DNA of 64,000 bases from Pseudomonas caricapapayae (GCF_001400735.1 NZ_LJPW01000068.1:1-64000), one strand, 5' to 3'. Counted from the stretch's first letter, positions 35,860-44,962 are shown. Numbers and translations: made by a program. Notes: generated from the letters alone by a model not told the origin.

Positions 35860-37163
35860 CTATTTACATCTTTCAAGTTTGGCATTGATTTTTGTAATAT
35901 TTTGAATAGCAGCGGGTACTTGGCTAGCCGCCTTATCTAAGCTCCCGATACGGCTTTGCCATTGTGGACCAATGCTAGCGTTAATGCGCCGATCGCCTAA
36001 GTCGGTAATAACGTCTCGACCACCAGCAACTAGGTCGGGGTTATGCAGGGCCGCTAACGTTGCCATTTTCTGTTCTGTTATTTTTTTTGCCATAATTAAA
36101 GCCTGTTCAGGAGAAATATTTTCACTTATGAGCTTGTCTAAAAGCTGGTCTTCCATCCTGCCGCCAAGTAATTTACGAGCATTCGCTGCCACTACGGGAT
36201 CCCTCAGCGCTTCCCCGTTCTTAAACGCCTCCCGCCCCTTTAAATACTCTTCAACCGTCAAATTTTTCAACCCCTTCTCCTGGCCCGCCAGTTGACGATC
36301 AAACTCAGGAATTCGGTCGAGGTGCTTATCGCTCACGTTAAAGCATGGCACCTTGTGCTCAGGCATGCCTGACGGTCTTTTCGGATCGGGCTCGTCCGCA
36401 CGTCGATTGGGCGGTGGCGGTGGCGGTTCCTGTTTGTCCAGTGCACTTTTACGAGGGCCGGCGTTTTGCAGGTCGGGGTGTCTTGTCAGGGCGTCTTCGT
36501 GCTGGAGCATCCATTGGCCCAGCTTCGCACCTTTTTTACTGGCTTGCATTTCATTGGCAAGCACGCTTGCATTGCCTCGGCCGCGCGTCAGGTAGGCGAC
36601 GATGGCGCCCAGTAGCAGCACCACCACTTCTTCGTGGCCTTGGGCGATGTGATAGGCGGCGCGGTCTACAACCTGGGGATCATCGCCGCCGAAAGGGTTG
36701 AGGCCAGGCTCGCCACGGGTGCCTTCCCAGGCGATGGCGATGCCACGCGTGTAGTTTCGACAATACGAGGAAGGCCGTCGACGAAGAATTCGGCAATGGA
36801 TGCCAGGCCGAGAATGCCAAGGATCCAGGTGCTGAGTTCCAGACCGATTGCGGCACCCGCCATGCCCATGGGGACGGCGCCTGCACCAAAGAAAAAGCTG
36901 CCGACTCCCGCACCTATTGCGCCACCGGCGAGCGCACTGCCCGCGACGATCATGGCCATTTGGCTAACCACGTCTATCAGGTCGTTGATGATGCTGGAGA
37001 TGTCGATATCTGCGAAACGCCGCCCTAGCCGACGGGCCGCTTCCAATTCGCCGCGGTTGAACGCGCTTCTGATATTGCCGACGCGTCTTAGGTTGAGCTG
37101 TAGTGTTGAAACCGGCTCATTGTTGAGTTGGCGCTGGAAGCTGGCTCCAGGCTGGTAGCCCAT
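35860..37163 (-). pseudogene. Tde-like T6SS DNase effector (Ntox15), disrupted by a frameshift
   Basis: Two frames make one protein of about 430 residues. The first (from 37163) has a glycine-rich membrane-like segment (IVAGSALAGGAIGAGVGSFF) and runs to PRIVET; the sequence then continues sensibly only in the second frame (YTRGIAIAWEGTRGEPGLNP). One base is missing near 36753-36757. The second frame has a PPPPPP linker and an Ntox15-type domain with the HxxD motif HNPD (36034-36045) in ALHNPDLVAGG, the catalytic motif of Agrobacterium Tde DNases. No ribosome-binding site precedes 37163, and the frame extends 14 codons upstream to a stop, so the N-terminus may also be cut. A sequencing error is possible. 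Confidence 0.8.
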
Positions 37164-37249
37164 GCTTCGGCTGAAGCGCCGTTCTTTGGGTGTTTCTGAC
37201 GGGTCCTACGCGTTGAGTCGCAATGTTCCGCATGCAGCTCTCTGAATTA

Positions 37250-37379
37250 GTAGGAGCGGACTTGTCCGCGAACTGCCGGGAACCGGCAGCAAAACCGGCC
37301 GCCTCAATACACCAGATACAACCAAGGTGGCCGGTTCTGGGGCCGCTTCGCAGCCCTTCGCGGACAAGTCCGCTCCCAC
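37250..37379. repeat. REP doublet (REPIN)
   Basis: TAGGAGCGGACTTGTCCGCG at the left and CGCGGACAAGTCCGCTCCCA at the right, with an internal GCCGG-rich hairpin (ACCGGC near 37295 and GCCGGT near 37330). It lies between the effector pseudogene and the autotransporter. Nothing else is visible in 37164-37481. Confidence 0.9.
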
Positions 37380-37481
37380 GCTTTCCGGGCAGAAGCGCGT
37401 TATGTGCACGGACCGGGCGACGCCTCGCTTGTTCGCGATTTGTCGATTTTTTGAGAGCTGCACAGTTGAAGACTTTCAGCC

Positions 37482-40400
37482 TTAGAACGCCAGCGTCACC
37501 CGCGCATTCAGCGACTGATCCGATGCATCGTTGCTCACCTGACCGTCATAGCTCAGGCTCACGCTCAAGGTGTCGCTCAACCCCAGATCTACGCCAGCGC
37601 CGAGCACGGCTGCGCTGCGGGCAATGGGGGCGCCGGACAGTTCGAAGGTGCTGCCGCCGCTGAAGGTTGAGCGGCTTTCCGGAGTGACGTCACCGTAGGC
37701 GCGACGCCAGCCCAGTGTGGCGTTGGGTTTGATCACGACGCTGCCAGCGCTCAAACGGGTCGCGGCACGCAGGCCCAGGGTACTGAAAGTGATGTGGTTG
37801 TCCTGGGATTTGTTCTCCAGGCGGATGGCGTTGCTGTTCTCGTCGAAGGCGTCGGTGTCGAGGCGTACGTGCGCCAGGTTGGCGAAGGGTTCAAGCAGCG
37901 CGTTGCCCATCTCGATGGAATAACCCAGTTCGCCGAAGACTTGATTGGTTGCCGCTTTGTAGTCTTCCTTGAAGTGCTCGGACGAGCCTGGCAAGTCCAG
38001 TGTGCGTTTGGCAGTCAGTTCGTGCCAGGTGCGCACGGCACCAAGGCGCAGGCCCAGCTGGCCCCATTTCGCGCCGCCATAGACACCCAGGTGGTAGTTG
38101 TCGCTGTCGGTGGAGCCGGAGGCATGACGCAGGTCGAAGCTGCTGTTGCTGAAACCGGCCAGCGCGCCCATGCGCCAGGTCTCGTCGAGCGGTACGTCGG
38201 CGCCGAACAACAGGCCGCTGCTGCGGGTTTCGAGGCCCGAGGCGTCACGGCTGCTGTCGGTTTGACCGGTCGCACCGATGGCCTGGGTCCAGACCACGCC
38301 ACGTGAAGCATCGCCGGCCAGAGTCTGTGTGGTGCTGCCGAATGACTGCGCAGATTGCGCTTGCTGCAGGCGATCATTCATGGCGTTGCGCACCAGACGG
38401 CTGTCTTCGATCAGCGCAGATTGTGTCGACGCATGCAGCTCGTTGGACAGCGCGCCGAACGTAGCCTGCGCCGTCGACGCATCATCCTGCACCACCTGAC
38501 GCCACAGCGCATTGCCTACGCCCGCGCTGTCCAGGCCCTGTGCGACCGCCCTGGCATTGCGCGTGGTCGCCAGACTGGCGAAGGTTTGTGCGTTGCGATC
38601 CAGTGTCAGCCCGACATCGGTCGCGGTGTAGTCCAGTGTCGGCGTGAGGAACGCGAAACTGGTTTGCGCAGCGACGAACCTGCCGCTGACGCCACCCGCT
38701 GCCGAGAGGATCGAGTAACGGCTCGCGGCCAGCCAGTTACCGCCTTCAACCAGTGACAACGTGCTGTTATTGAGGGTCGCGCGACCGCTGGCGACAATGC
38801 GGTCGGCATTGCCGTTAGCGTCCGATTCCACCTGATAGACCGAGCCCTGAGCCAGATTGACGTCACCGTTGACGTTCAGTTGCCCGACCGAATTACTCGG
38901 TGCAACCACGCCGCCCTGAGCGACATTGATGCCGCCGACGCTGCCGTTGCCACCCAGCGTCGCGCCTTGCTGCACGCTGACGATGGAGTTGCCCAGGTTA
39001 CCGTTCACCGCCAGTCGACCGGCCTGCACGGTGGTCGCACCGGACAGGGTGCTGTTGCCGGTCAGGTTAAGCGAACCGGCACCGCGCTTGATCAACGCGC
39101 CGCTGCCCGTCAGTGTATTGGCGAGGGTGTCGTTGGTTGACTGATCAAGCACCAGCGTTGCGTTGTCGGTGATCGTGCCACTGCCGAAGGCCTGGGCGTG
39201 ACCGGTCAGGGTGCCACCGTTGATCAGCGTGCCGCCCGAGTAAGTGTTATTGCCGGTCAGTATCAGGTTGCCGGTGCCGTTCTTGATCAGTGCGCCGCTG
39301 CCGCTGATGTCGTTGCGCCAGGCGTCGATAGCGTTGTAGCCACCCAGACTGGCGTTCATGTTGACGGTGACGTTGGAGTTGAATGCACCGTAGCCGTCGC
39401 CTGCGGCATACAGGTTCAAGCGACCGTAGCCACCTGACTGATCGATCACCGCATAGCCTGAAGATATTTCTGTGGTCGCCAGAATCTCGCGACGCTGGCT
39501 GGCGTTCAGGTACGGGAAGCGTGTTTCGAGCAACACTTCGGCGTTGGTCGGCACCACCGCAGCCAGGTTGGTCGGGCCAACCGGATCGAAACCGTACGTC
39601 ATGCGCGAGGTGTACAGCGCCTTGTCCTGTGCGTGTTGAGAGGTGCGGTCGGTCGCCGGGTCGATGGCCGCCATACAGTTGTTGACGTCACCGCCACACT
39701 GCGTCGTGAAATAGGCCAGCGCCTGTGCGCGAGCGTCGGCGCGCAGTTGGGCGTTGGTCGTATTGGACAGGTTGTCGATGGCGAAGTAGGTCGCCGTAAT
39801 GCGCCCGCCGATCACGTCGAAGGGCGAGTGCATGCCCGCTTCGATACGGTTGTCGCCGATTTCCGAAGCGCGCAGCATCAACTCGCTGAACCGTTCGGGA
39901 ATCGCATAGGCCAATGCGTAGGCTGACAGGTAGGCGGCGTTGGTATGGCCGCTCGGGAACCCCGAGTCACTGGCCGGCGTGGTGCTTTCGGCCGGACGCA
40001 GGGACGGGGCGACCACGAATGCCAGATTCTGTCCGTCCAGGCTCTGCCGCCATGGTCGTGGATACAGGTAGTGGGACTTGGCCGGTGTCGTGGAGGCATC
40101 ATTGCGCACGGCACCGACCAGATCGACGACCTTGCCCAGTGCCGAAGACGAGCTGCCCGCACCGTTGCCCTTGTCGTCGTATTTGACGGTTTTGTTGCTG
40201 TCGTCGAATTGCGTGATGGTTGTGAAGGCACCCGAACCTGCTTTGTAGGCATCGCTCAACGAGCCCAGGCCGCTGATGGCGCTGTAGCTCTGGTCGCGGC
40301 GGTCATCGAAGTAGGCGGCGGTTTCCTGCGCCAGTGTGCGCGAATTGGCGCGGTCGACCACAATCTGCAGGTTGCGCTTGAGCAGGCTCTGGCCAAGGGC

Positions 40401-40580
40401 AGTCGGCGTGCCGGTATCCCAGGTCGCTCCGGTCGTCCACAAGGTATCGAACCCGGAAAGCAGATCGACCCCATTGATCCGGTTGTCATTTGCACGGCTC
40501 GCTGCCTGTACCGATACCGCAAGCAGTGAAAGGATCAACGACGACATCATTACGTGGGTAACCGGTTTGTTACATCGCAT
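37482..40580 (-). CDS. Autotransporter with PAP2 acid-phosphatase passenger
   Basis: 1032-residue type V secreted protein. Signal peptide (MMSSLILSLLAVSVQA). The passenger (about 30-370) has all three PAP2 motifs: KSHYLYPRP, GFPSGHTNAAY, and RIEAGMHSPFD (R-x5-H-x3-D). Then come passenger-associated repeats (GTGNLILTGNNTYSGGTLIN, GAGSLNLTGNSTLSGATTVQ) around 430-520 and an autotransporter beta-barrel (about 760-1032) ending in RVTLAF. It should display or release a phosphatase at the cell surface. Start MRCNKPVTHV; single gene, divergent from the dioxygenase operon. Confidence 0.93.
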   Translation of the reverse strand: MRCNKPVTHVMMSSLILSLLAVSVQAASRANDNRINGVDLLSGFDTLWTTGATWDTGTPTALGQSLLKRNLQIVVDRANSRTLAQETAAYFDDRRDQSYSAISGLGSLSDAYKAGSGAFTTITQFDDSNKTVKYDDKGNGAGSSSSALGKVVDLVGAVRNDASTTPAKSHYLYPRPWRQSLDGQNLAFVVAPSLRPAESTTPASDSGFPSGHTNAAYLSAYALAYAIPERFSELMLRASEIGDNRIEAGMHSPFDVIGGRITATYFAIDNLSNTTNAQLRADARAQALAYFTTQCGGDVNNCMAAIDPATDRTSQHAQDKALYTSRMTYGFDPVGPTNLAAVVPTNAEVLLETRFPYLNASQRREILATTEISSGYAVIDQSGGYGRLNLYAAGDGYGAFNSNVTVNMNASLGGYNAIDAWRNDISGSGALIKNGTGNLILTGNNTYSGGTLINGGTLTGHAQAFGSGTITDNATLVLDQSTNDTLANTLTGSGALIKRGAGSLNLTGNSTLSGATTVQAGRLAVNGNLGNSIVSVQQGATLGGNGSVGGINVAQGGVVAPSNSVGQLNVNGDVNLAQGSVYQVESDANGNADRIVASGRATLNNSTLSLVEGGNWLAASRYSILSAAGGVSGRFVAAQTSFAFLTPTLDYTATDVGLTLDRNAQTFASLATTRNARAVAQGLDSAGVGNALWRQVVQDDASTAQATFGALSNELHASTQSALIEDSRLVRNAMNDRLQQAQSAQSFGSTTQTLAGDASRGVVWTQAIGATGQTDSSRDASGLETRSSGLLFGADVPLDETWRMGALAGFSNSSFDLRHASGSTDSDNYHLGVYGGAKWGQLGLRLGAVRTWHELTAKRTLDLPGSSEHFKEDYKAATNQVFGELGYSIEMGNALLEPFANLAHVRLDTDAFDENSNAIRLENKSQDNHITFSTLGLRAATRLSAGSVVIKPNATLGWRRAYGDVTPESRSTFSGGSTFELSGAPIARSAAVLGAGVDLGLSDTLSVSLSYDGQVSNDASDQSLNARVTLAF

Positions 40581-40708
40581 GGCGAGCGCCTGTACTCAGT
40601 TCGAATAAGGCGCCGACCCTAGCAAGGCGGTCTTACAGTGCGATGTATCTGTCGTGACACATTTATGTGAGTCATAGCGCTCAAAAAAGCCACAGGGCGC
40701 ATTCAGAA

Positions 40709-40757
40709 CTATAGATATTCCTTAACGGTATTTAAATTCTCTTTCTTATATCTATAG
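40709..40757. promoter_or_regulatory. Perfect 10-bp inverted repeat in the dioxygenase promoter region
   Basis: CTATAGATAT (40709-40718) and ATATCTATAG (40748-40757) are exact complements 29 bp apart, 43 bp before the dioxygenase start. Between them lies ATTCCTTAACGG, like an element seen before other sulfur genes here. Likely a binding region for a LysR-type sulfur regulator (CysB/Cbl class) or another activator; inference from position. Confidence 0.6.
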
Positions 40758-40799
40758 AGTTTCGTCTTTCAGTCACACTGTTCTGGAGTCGGAGTTCTC

Positions 40800-41696
40800 A
40801 TGCCAGCAGCCTCCCTCGCTTCATCGTGCGCTCAACCTGCTTCGCAATCGTTCGATGTGCGTCCATTCACCGAAAAGGTGGGCGCTGAAATCGTTGGGCT
40901 GGATCTGTCCAGGCCGTTGAACGATGCCGACTTCGCTCGTGTGCATCAGGCACATCTGGATCACCACGTCGTGGTGTTCCGCGATCAGCAGATCACGCCG
41001 CAACAGCAGATCGATTTCAGCCGTCGCTTCGGGGTGCTGCAGATCCATGTGCTCAAGCAGTTTCTGTTGGCCAACCACCCGGAAATCCTGATCGTCTCCA
41101 ACATTGTCGAGAACGAGAAGCCTGTGGGCCTGGGCGATGCCGGCAAATACTGGCATTCGGACCTGTCTTACAAAGAGCTGCCGAGCCTGGGCTCGATGCT
41201 TTACGCTCAGGAGCTGCCAAGTGAAGGCGGCGATACGCTGTTTGCAGACATGCATCTGGCGTGGGACACATTGCCGCAACACCTGCGCGATGCAGTCGAA
41301 GGGCGTTCAGCGGTTCACAGCTACACCGCACGCTACGCCGAAGGTCATAACGCCGCCAATTGGCGTCCGACCCTGACCGCCGAGCAACTGGCCCAAGTGG
41401 TCGAGGTCAGCCACCCGATTGTCCGCACTCACCCTGAGACCAGTCGCAAGGCGCTGTTTGTCAGCGAAGGTTTCACCACCCGGATTCTTGATCTGCCGGA
41501 AGACGAGAGTCGTCAGATTCTCAACGAGATCTACGCCCACAGCGTGAAGCCCGAGCACATCTATCGGCACCAGTGGCAAGCCAACGACATGGTGTTCTGG
41601 GACAACCGTTCTCTGATTCATCTGGCTGCCGGCTGCCCGGCCCATCTGCGACGCAAACTGCATCGCACGACCATTCAAGGCACTGCGCCATTTTGA
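40800..41696 (+). CDS. TauD/TfdA-family 2-oxoglutarate dioxygenase (sulfonate or alkyl-sulfate)
   Basis: 298 aa, matches TauD along its length (IVGLDLSRPLNDADFARVHQ, RDQQITPQQQIDFSRRFG). Fe(II) ligands are His119 and Asp121 in YWHSDLSY and His274 in SLIHLAAG; the 2-oxoglutarate Arg is Arg289 in LHRTTI. Releases sulfite or sulfate from organosulfur compounds under sulfur limitation. First gene of an operon with an ABC importer. AtsK (alkylsulfatase) and TauD cannot be told apart by eye. Confidence 0.88.
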   Translation: MPAASLASSCAQPASQSFDVRPFTEKVGAEIVGLDLSRPLNDADFARVHQAHLDHHVVVFRDQQITPQQQIDFSRRFGVLQIHVLKQFLLANHPEILIVSNIVENEKPVGLGDAGKYWHSDLSYKELPSLGSMLYAQELPSEGGDTLFADMHLAWDTLPQHLRDAVEGRSAVHSYTARYAEGHNAANWRPTLTAEQLAQVVEVSHPIVRTHPETSRKALFVSEGFTTRILDLPEDESRQILNEIYAHSVKPEHIYRHQWQANDMVFWDNRSLIHLAAGCPAHLRRKLHRTTIQGTAPF

Positions 41697-41712
41697 TTCA
41701 GGAGAGCTGTTC

Positions 41713-42594
41713 ATGAATGCTGTCGCGCAAGGCCACACGGCCAGCACGAGTGCCCAAACGCAACCGGCTGTTCAGCACAGCACTGAAGCCTTGTTGCAAG
41801 TCCGCGGCGTCAGCCTGGAATACCGCACTCCGGAACGAGTGGTGCGAGCGACGCATCAAGTCAGTTTCGAAGTCGACCCGGCCGACCGTTTTGTCTTGCT
41901 CGGCCCATCGGGTTGCGGCAAGTCGACCTTGCTCAAAGCGGTGGCCGGGTTCATTCGGCCCAGCGAGGGCGAGATACGTCTGGCGGGCCATCAGGTCACC
42001 GAGCCCGGTCCGGACCGCATCGTGGTGTTCCAGGAATTCGACCAGTTGCCGCCGTGGAAAACCGTGATCGAGAACGTCATGTTTCCGCTGCTGGCGTCAC
42101 GCACCCTGAAACGCCCCGAAGCGCTGGAGCGGGCGCGCTATTACCTGGAGAAAGTCGGCCTTAGTGCGTTTGCCGATGCCTATCCGCACACCCTTTCTGG
42201 CGGTATGAAAGCGCGTGTGGCGATTGCCAGGGCCCTGGCCATGCAACCGAAAATCCTTTTGATGGACGAGCCATTCGCCGCGCTTGATGCACTGACCCGC
42301 CGCAAGATGCAGGAAGAACTGCTGGAGCTGTGGGAAGAGGTGCGTTTCACGCTGCTGTTCGTTACACATTCAATTGAAGAAGCGCTGGTGGTCGGTAACC
42401 GCATCCTGCTGCTGTCGCCGCATCCTGGCCGTGTACGGGCGGAAATCAACAGCCATCAATACGACCTGAAAAGTCTCGGCGGCGTCGGTTTCCAGCAAAC
42501 CGCGCAACGCATTCATCGCCTGCTGTTCGACGAAGGCGAGGCCGGACCGGTCGAGCAAGAGCTGAATTTTCAGGACATCCGGATCGCTTATTGA
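41713..42594 (+). CDS. Sulfonate/taurine-type ABC transporter ATPase
   Basis: 293 aa of the SsuB/TauB class: Walker A GPSGCGKST, signature [15 protein letters not shown], Walker B ILLMDEPFAALDALT, FVTHSIEEA. About 27 N-terminal residues (MNAVAQGHTASTSAQTQPAV) precede the ABC fold. Starts 16 bp after the dioxygenase gene. A REPIN lies between it and the permease gene. Confidence 0.92.
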   Translation: MNAVAQGHTASTSAQTQPAVQHSTEALLQVRGVSLEYRTPERVVRATHQVSFEVDPADRFVLLGPSGCGKSTLLKAVAGFIRPSEGEIRLAGHQVTEPGPDRIVVFQEFDQLPPWKTVIENVMFPLLASRTLKRPEALERARYYLEKVGLSAFADAYPHTLSGGMKARVAIARALAMQPKILLMDEPFAALDALTRRKMQEELLELWEEVRFTLLFVTHSIEEALVVGNRILLLSPHPGRVRAEINSHQYDLKSLGGVGFQQTAQRIHRLLFDEGEAGPVEQELNFQDIRIAY

Positions 42595-42637
42595 TACGCG
42601 CTTCTGCCCGTAGGGCGTGGGAGCGAACGGGTCTTCT

Positions 42638-42727
42638 GTGGGAGCGGACTTGTCCGCGAAGGCGGTAGTTCAGAATATGCATCTTCGGATAGCGTACCGG
42701 CTTTTTCGCGGACAAGTCCGCTCCCAC
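42638..42727. repeat. REPIN inside the sulfonate operon
   Basis: GTGGGAGCGGACTTGTCCGC and GCGGACAAGTCCGCTCCCAC oppose each other within the 193-bp gap between ATPase and permease genes; a further half-copy (GTGGGAGCGAACGG) begins at 42618. Being transcribed, it would form a strong mRNA hairpin and may alter the ratio of upstream and downstream products. Confidence 0.9.
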
Positions 42728-42787
42728 AAAAGCCCGTTTATTAGAACGTTCTGCATACGCTTTTTACGACTACCGAGAACCCAAACC

Positions 42788-43654
42788 ATGAGCCTCGCAC
42801 CTCCTGCTCGCGAAGAATACGAAGTCACTCTTGAGCCGTTCACTCAGGAAGATCTGGCCCGCGACCTGCCGCTGGCCCAGCGCATCTGGCAACTGAGCTG
42901 GGTACGCAAGTGCGTGATCATGGTCGCCCTTGCCGTGCTCTGGGAGCTGGCCGCGCGCGTGCAGAACAACGACCTGCTGTTGCCCAGCTTTCTGCAAACG
43001 GCTGCCGCCTTTTATGACGGGCTGATTTCCGGCGAGCTGCCGGGCAAGGTCTGGATCTCCCTGACCGTACTGATCCAAGGCTATCTGATCGGTATTGTTC
43101 TGGCCTTCGCCCTGACCACCCTGGCAGTGTCCACCCAACTGGGGCGCGACCTGCTTGGCACATTGACCGCCATGTTCAACCCGCTGCCTGCGATTGCGCT
43201 GCTGCCGCTGGCGTTGCTGTGGTTCGGGCTGGGCCAGAACAGCCTGATCTTCGTGCTGGTGCATTCGGTCCTGTGGGCACTCGCGCTCAATACCTACGCG
43301 GGCTTTCTGGGCGTCTCGGAAACCCAGCGCATGGCCGGGCGCAATTATGGCCTCAAAGGCCTGCGCTTTGTCTGGCACATCCTGATCCCTGCTGCGCTGC
43401 CATCGATCCTCGCCGGTCTGAAAATCGGCTGGGCTTTTGCCTGGCGCACGCTGATCGCTGCCGAGCTGGTGTTTGGTGCGTCATCCGGCAAGGGCGGTCT
43501 GGGCTGGTACATCTTCCAGAATCGTAACGAGCTGTATACCGACAAGGTCTTTGCCGGTCTCGCGGCGGTGATCCTTATCGGCCTGCTCGTCGAGAACCTG
43601 CTGTTTGCCAACATCGAGCGTCTGACCGTCAAGCGCTGGGGCATGCAGCGTTGA
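42788..43654 (+). CDS. Sulfonate/taurine-type ABC transporter permease
   Basis: 289-residue SsuC/TauC-type permease with six predicted spans and the EAA loop RNYGLKGLRFVWHILIPAALPSILAGLKIGWAFAWR. Start MSLAPPAREEYEV at 42788; the open frame runs back through the REPIN, which is not coding. Partner of the ATPase and of the binding protein that follows after 45 bp. Confidence 0.92.
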   Translation: MSLAPPAREEYEVTLEPFTQEDLARDLPLAQRIWQLSWVRKCVIMVALAVLWELAARVQNNDLLLPSFLQTAAAFYDGLISGELPGKVWISLTVLIQGYLIGIVLAFALTTLAVSTQLGRDLLGTLTAMFNPLPAIALLPLALLWFGLGQNSLIFVLVHSVLWALALNTYAGFLGVSETQRMAGRNYGLKGLRFVWHILIPAALPSILAGLKIGWAFAWRTLIAAELVFGASSGKGGLGWYIFQNRNELYTDKVFAGLAAVILIGLLVENLLFANIERLTVKRWGMQR

Positions 43655-43699
43655 AGCGCCGTTACACAGTCTTTTATTGAAAAATCAGGGTAAGCACAT

Positions 43700-44719
43700 A
43701 TGAAAACTCGATTTCAACGCCCGACACTGACTGTGTTGGCGACCACGCTTGGCCTGTTCGGCGCACTGTTCGGCACGGGCGCACAGGCTGAAGGCAAGAT
43801 CAGCATCGCTCAGCAATTCGGTATCGGCTATCTGATCCTCGACGTGGTGCGCGATCAGAAGCTGATCGAGAAGCATGGCAAGGAGCAGGGCCTGGACATC
43901 AAGGTCGACTGGAACAGCATCTCCGGCGCGACCGCAATGAATGAAGCCTTGCTGGCCGGTGCGCTGGACGTGGTGTCGGCAGGCGTGCCGCCGATGCTGA
44001 CCGTCTGGGACCGTACCAAGGGCAAGCAGAACGTCAAGGCCATTGCCTCGCTGGGCTCGATGCCCAATTACCTGCTGACCAACAACCCTGACGTGAAGAC
44101 CATCAAGGACTTCACCGACAAGGACCGCATTGCCGTACCTGCCGCCGGTGTAGGCTTTCAGTCGCGTACGTTGCAGATCGAGACCGCCAAGGTATTCGGT
44201 AACGACAACTACAAGAAATTCGACAACATCTCGGTGAGCCTGGCGCACCCGGATGCCACTGCAGCATTGCTGGCGGGCGGCTCGGAAATCAACTCGCACT
44301 TCTCCAGCCCGCCGTTCCAGTATCAGGCGCTGGAAAACCCCAGCGTTCACAAGGTGCTCAGTTCCTATGACGTACTGGGTGGTCAGGCGACGTTCAACGT
44401 GCTCTATACCACCCAGAAATTCCACGACGAAAACCCCAAGACCTACAAGGCGTTCTACGACGCGCTGGCCGAAGCCGAGAAGATCATCAAGGCCGACAAG
44501 CCCGCTGCCGCGCAGACGTACATCCGCGTCGAGCAATCCAGACTGCCGTTGCCACTGGTAGAGAAAATCGTCGCCGACCCGGAAATCGACTTCACCGTCA
44601 CGCCGCAGCGCACCTTCATCTACGCCGAAAAACTGCATGAACTGGGCGTGCTGAAAAACAAGGCGGCGAGCTGGAAGGACTACTTCTTCGAAGAAGCGCA
44701 CGGCACTGAGGGTAGCTGA
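43700..44719 (+). CDS. Sulfonate/sulfate-ester-type periplasmic binding protein
   Basis: 339-residue SsuA/TauA/AtsR-like binding protein with signal peptide ending GAQA. Contains ISIAQQFGIGYLILDVVRDQ and SGATAMNEALLAGALDVVSAGVPPML, then AAGVGFQSRTLQIE. Last gene of the operon; a long repeat-rich spacer follows. Ligand likely a sulfonate or sulfate ester, inferred from the dioxygenase. Confidence 0.88.
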   Translation: MKTRFQRPTLTVLATTLGLFGALFGTGAQAEGKISIAQQFGIGYLILDVVRDQKLIEKHGKEQGLDIKVDWNSISGATAMNEALLAGALDVVSAGVPPMLTVWDRTKGKQNVKAIASLGSMPNYLLTNNPDVKTIKDFTDKDRIAVPAAGVGFQSRTLQIETAKVFGNDNYKKFDNISVSLAHPDATAALLAGGSEINSHFSSPPFQYQALENPSVHKVLSSYDVLGGQATFNVLYTTQKFHDENPKTYKAFYDALAEAEKIIKADKPAAAQTYIRVEQSRLPLPLVEKIVADPEIDFTVTPQRTFIYAEKLHELGVLKNKAASWKDYFFEEAHGTEGS

Positions 44720-44736
44720 TCGGCGCGGTTTGAAGA

Positions 44737-44962
44737 TGACGCGGAGCGTCATGAAGGGCATTCCCACGCTGGAGCGTGAGGAACGAGAGGTGATCTCGGG
44801 AACATCATCGTACCCATGCTCTGCGTGGGTATGCATTTCTGGACGCTCTGCGTCCTCCTGAATGTATGACGCGGAGCGTGATGAACGAGAGGCGTCCGGG
44901 AGATAAGCTATCGTTCCAACGCTCCGCGTAGGAATGCCGTTCTGGACGCTCTGCGTCCTCTT
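44737..44962. repeat. Array of GACGC-type extragenic palindromes
   Basis: In order: TGACGCGGAGCGTCA, CCCACGCTGGAGCGTGAGG, TACCCATGCTCTGCGTGGGTA, GGACGCTCTGCGTCC, TGACGCGGAGCGTGA, CCAACGCTCCGCGTAGG and GGACGCTCTGCGTCC. At least seven palindromic units in 225 bp, the densest copy in the window. Confidence 0.8.

Noticed and set aside
36745..36760. Programmed ribosomal frameshift as an explanation of the split effector gene
   Set aside because: No slippery heptamer or Shine-Dalgarno-like stimulator is visible at the junction; a plain one-base deletion or sequencing error is simpler.
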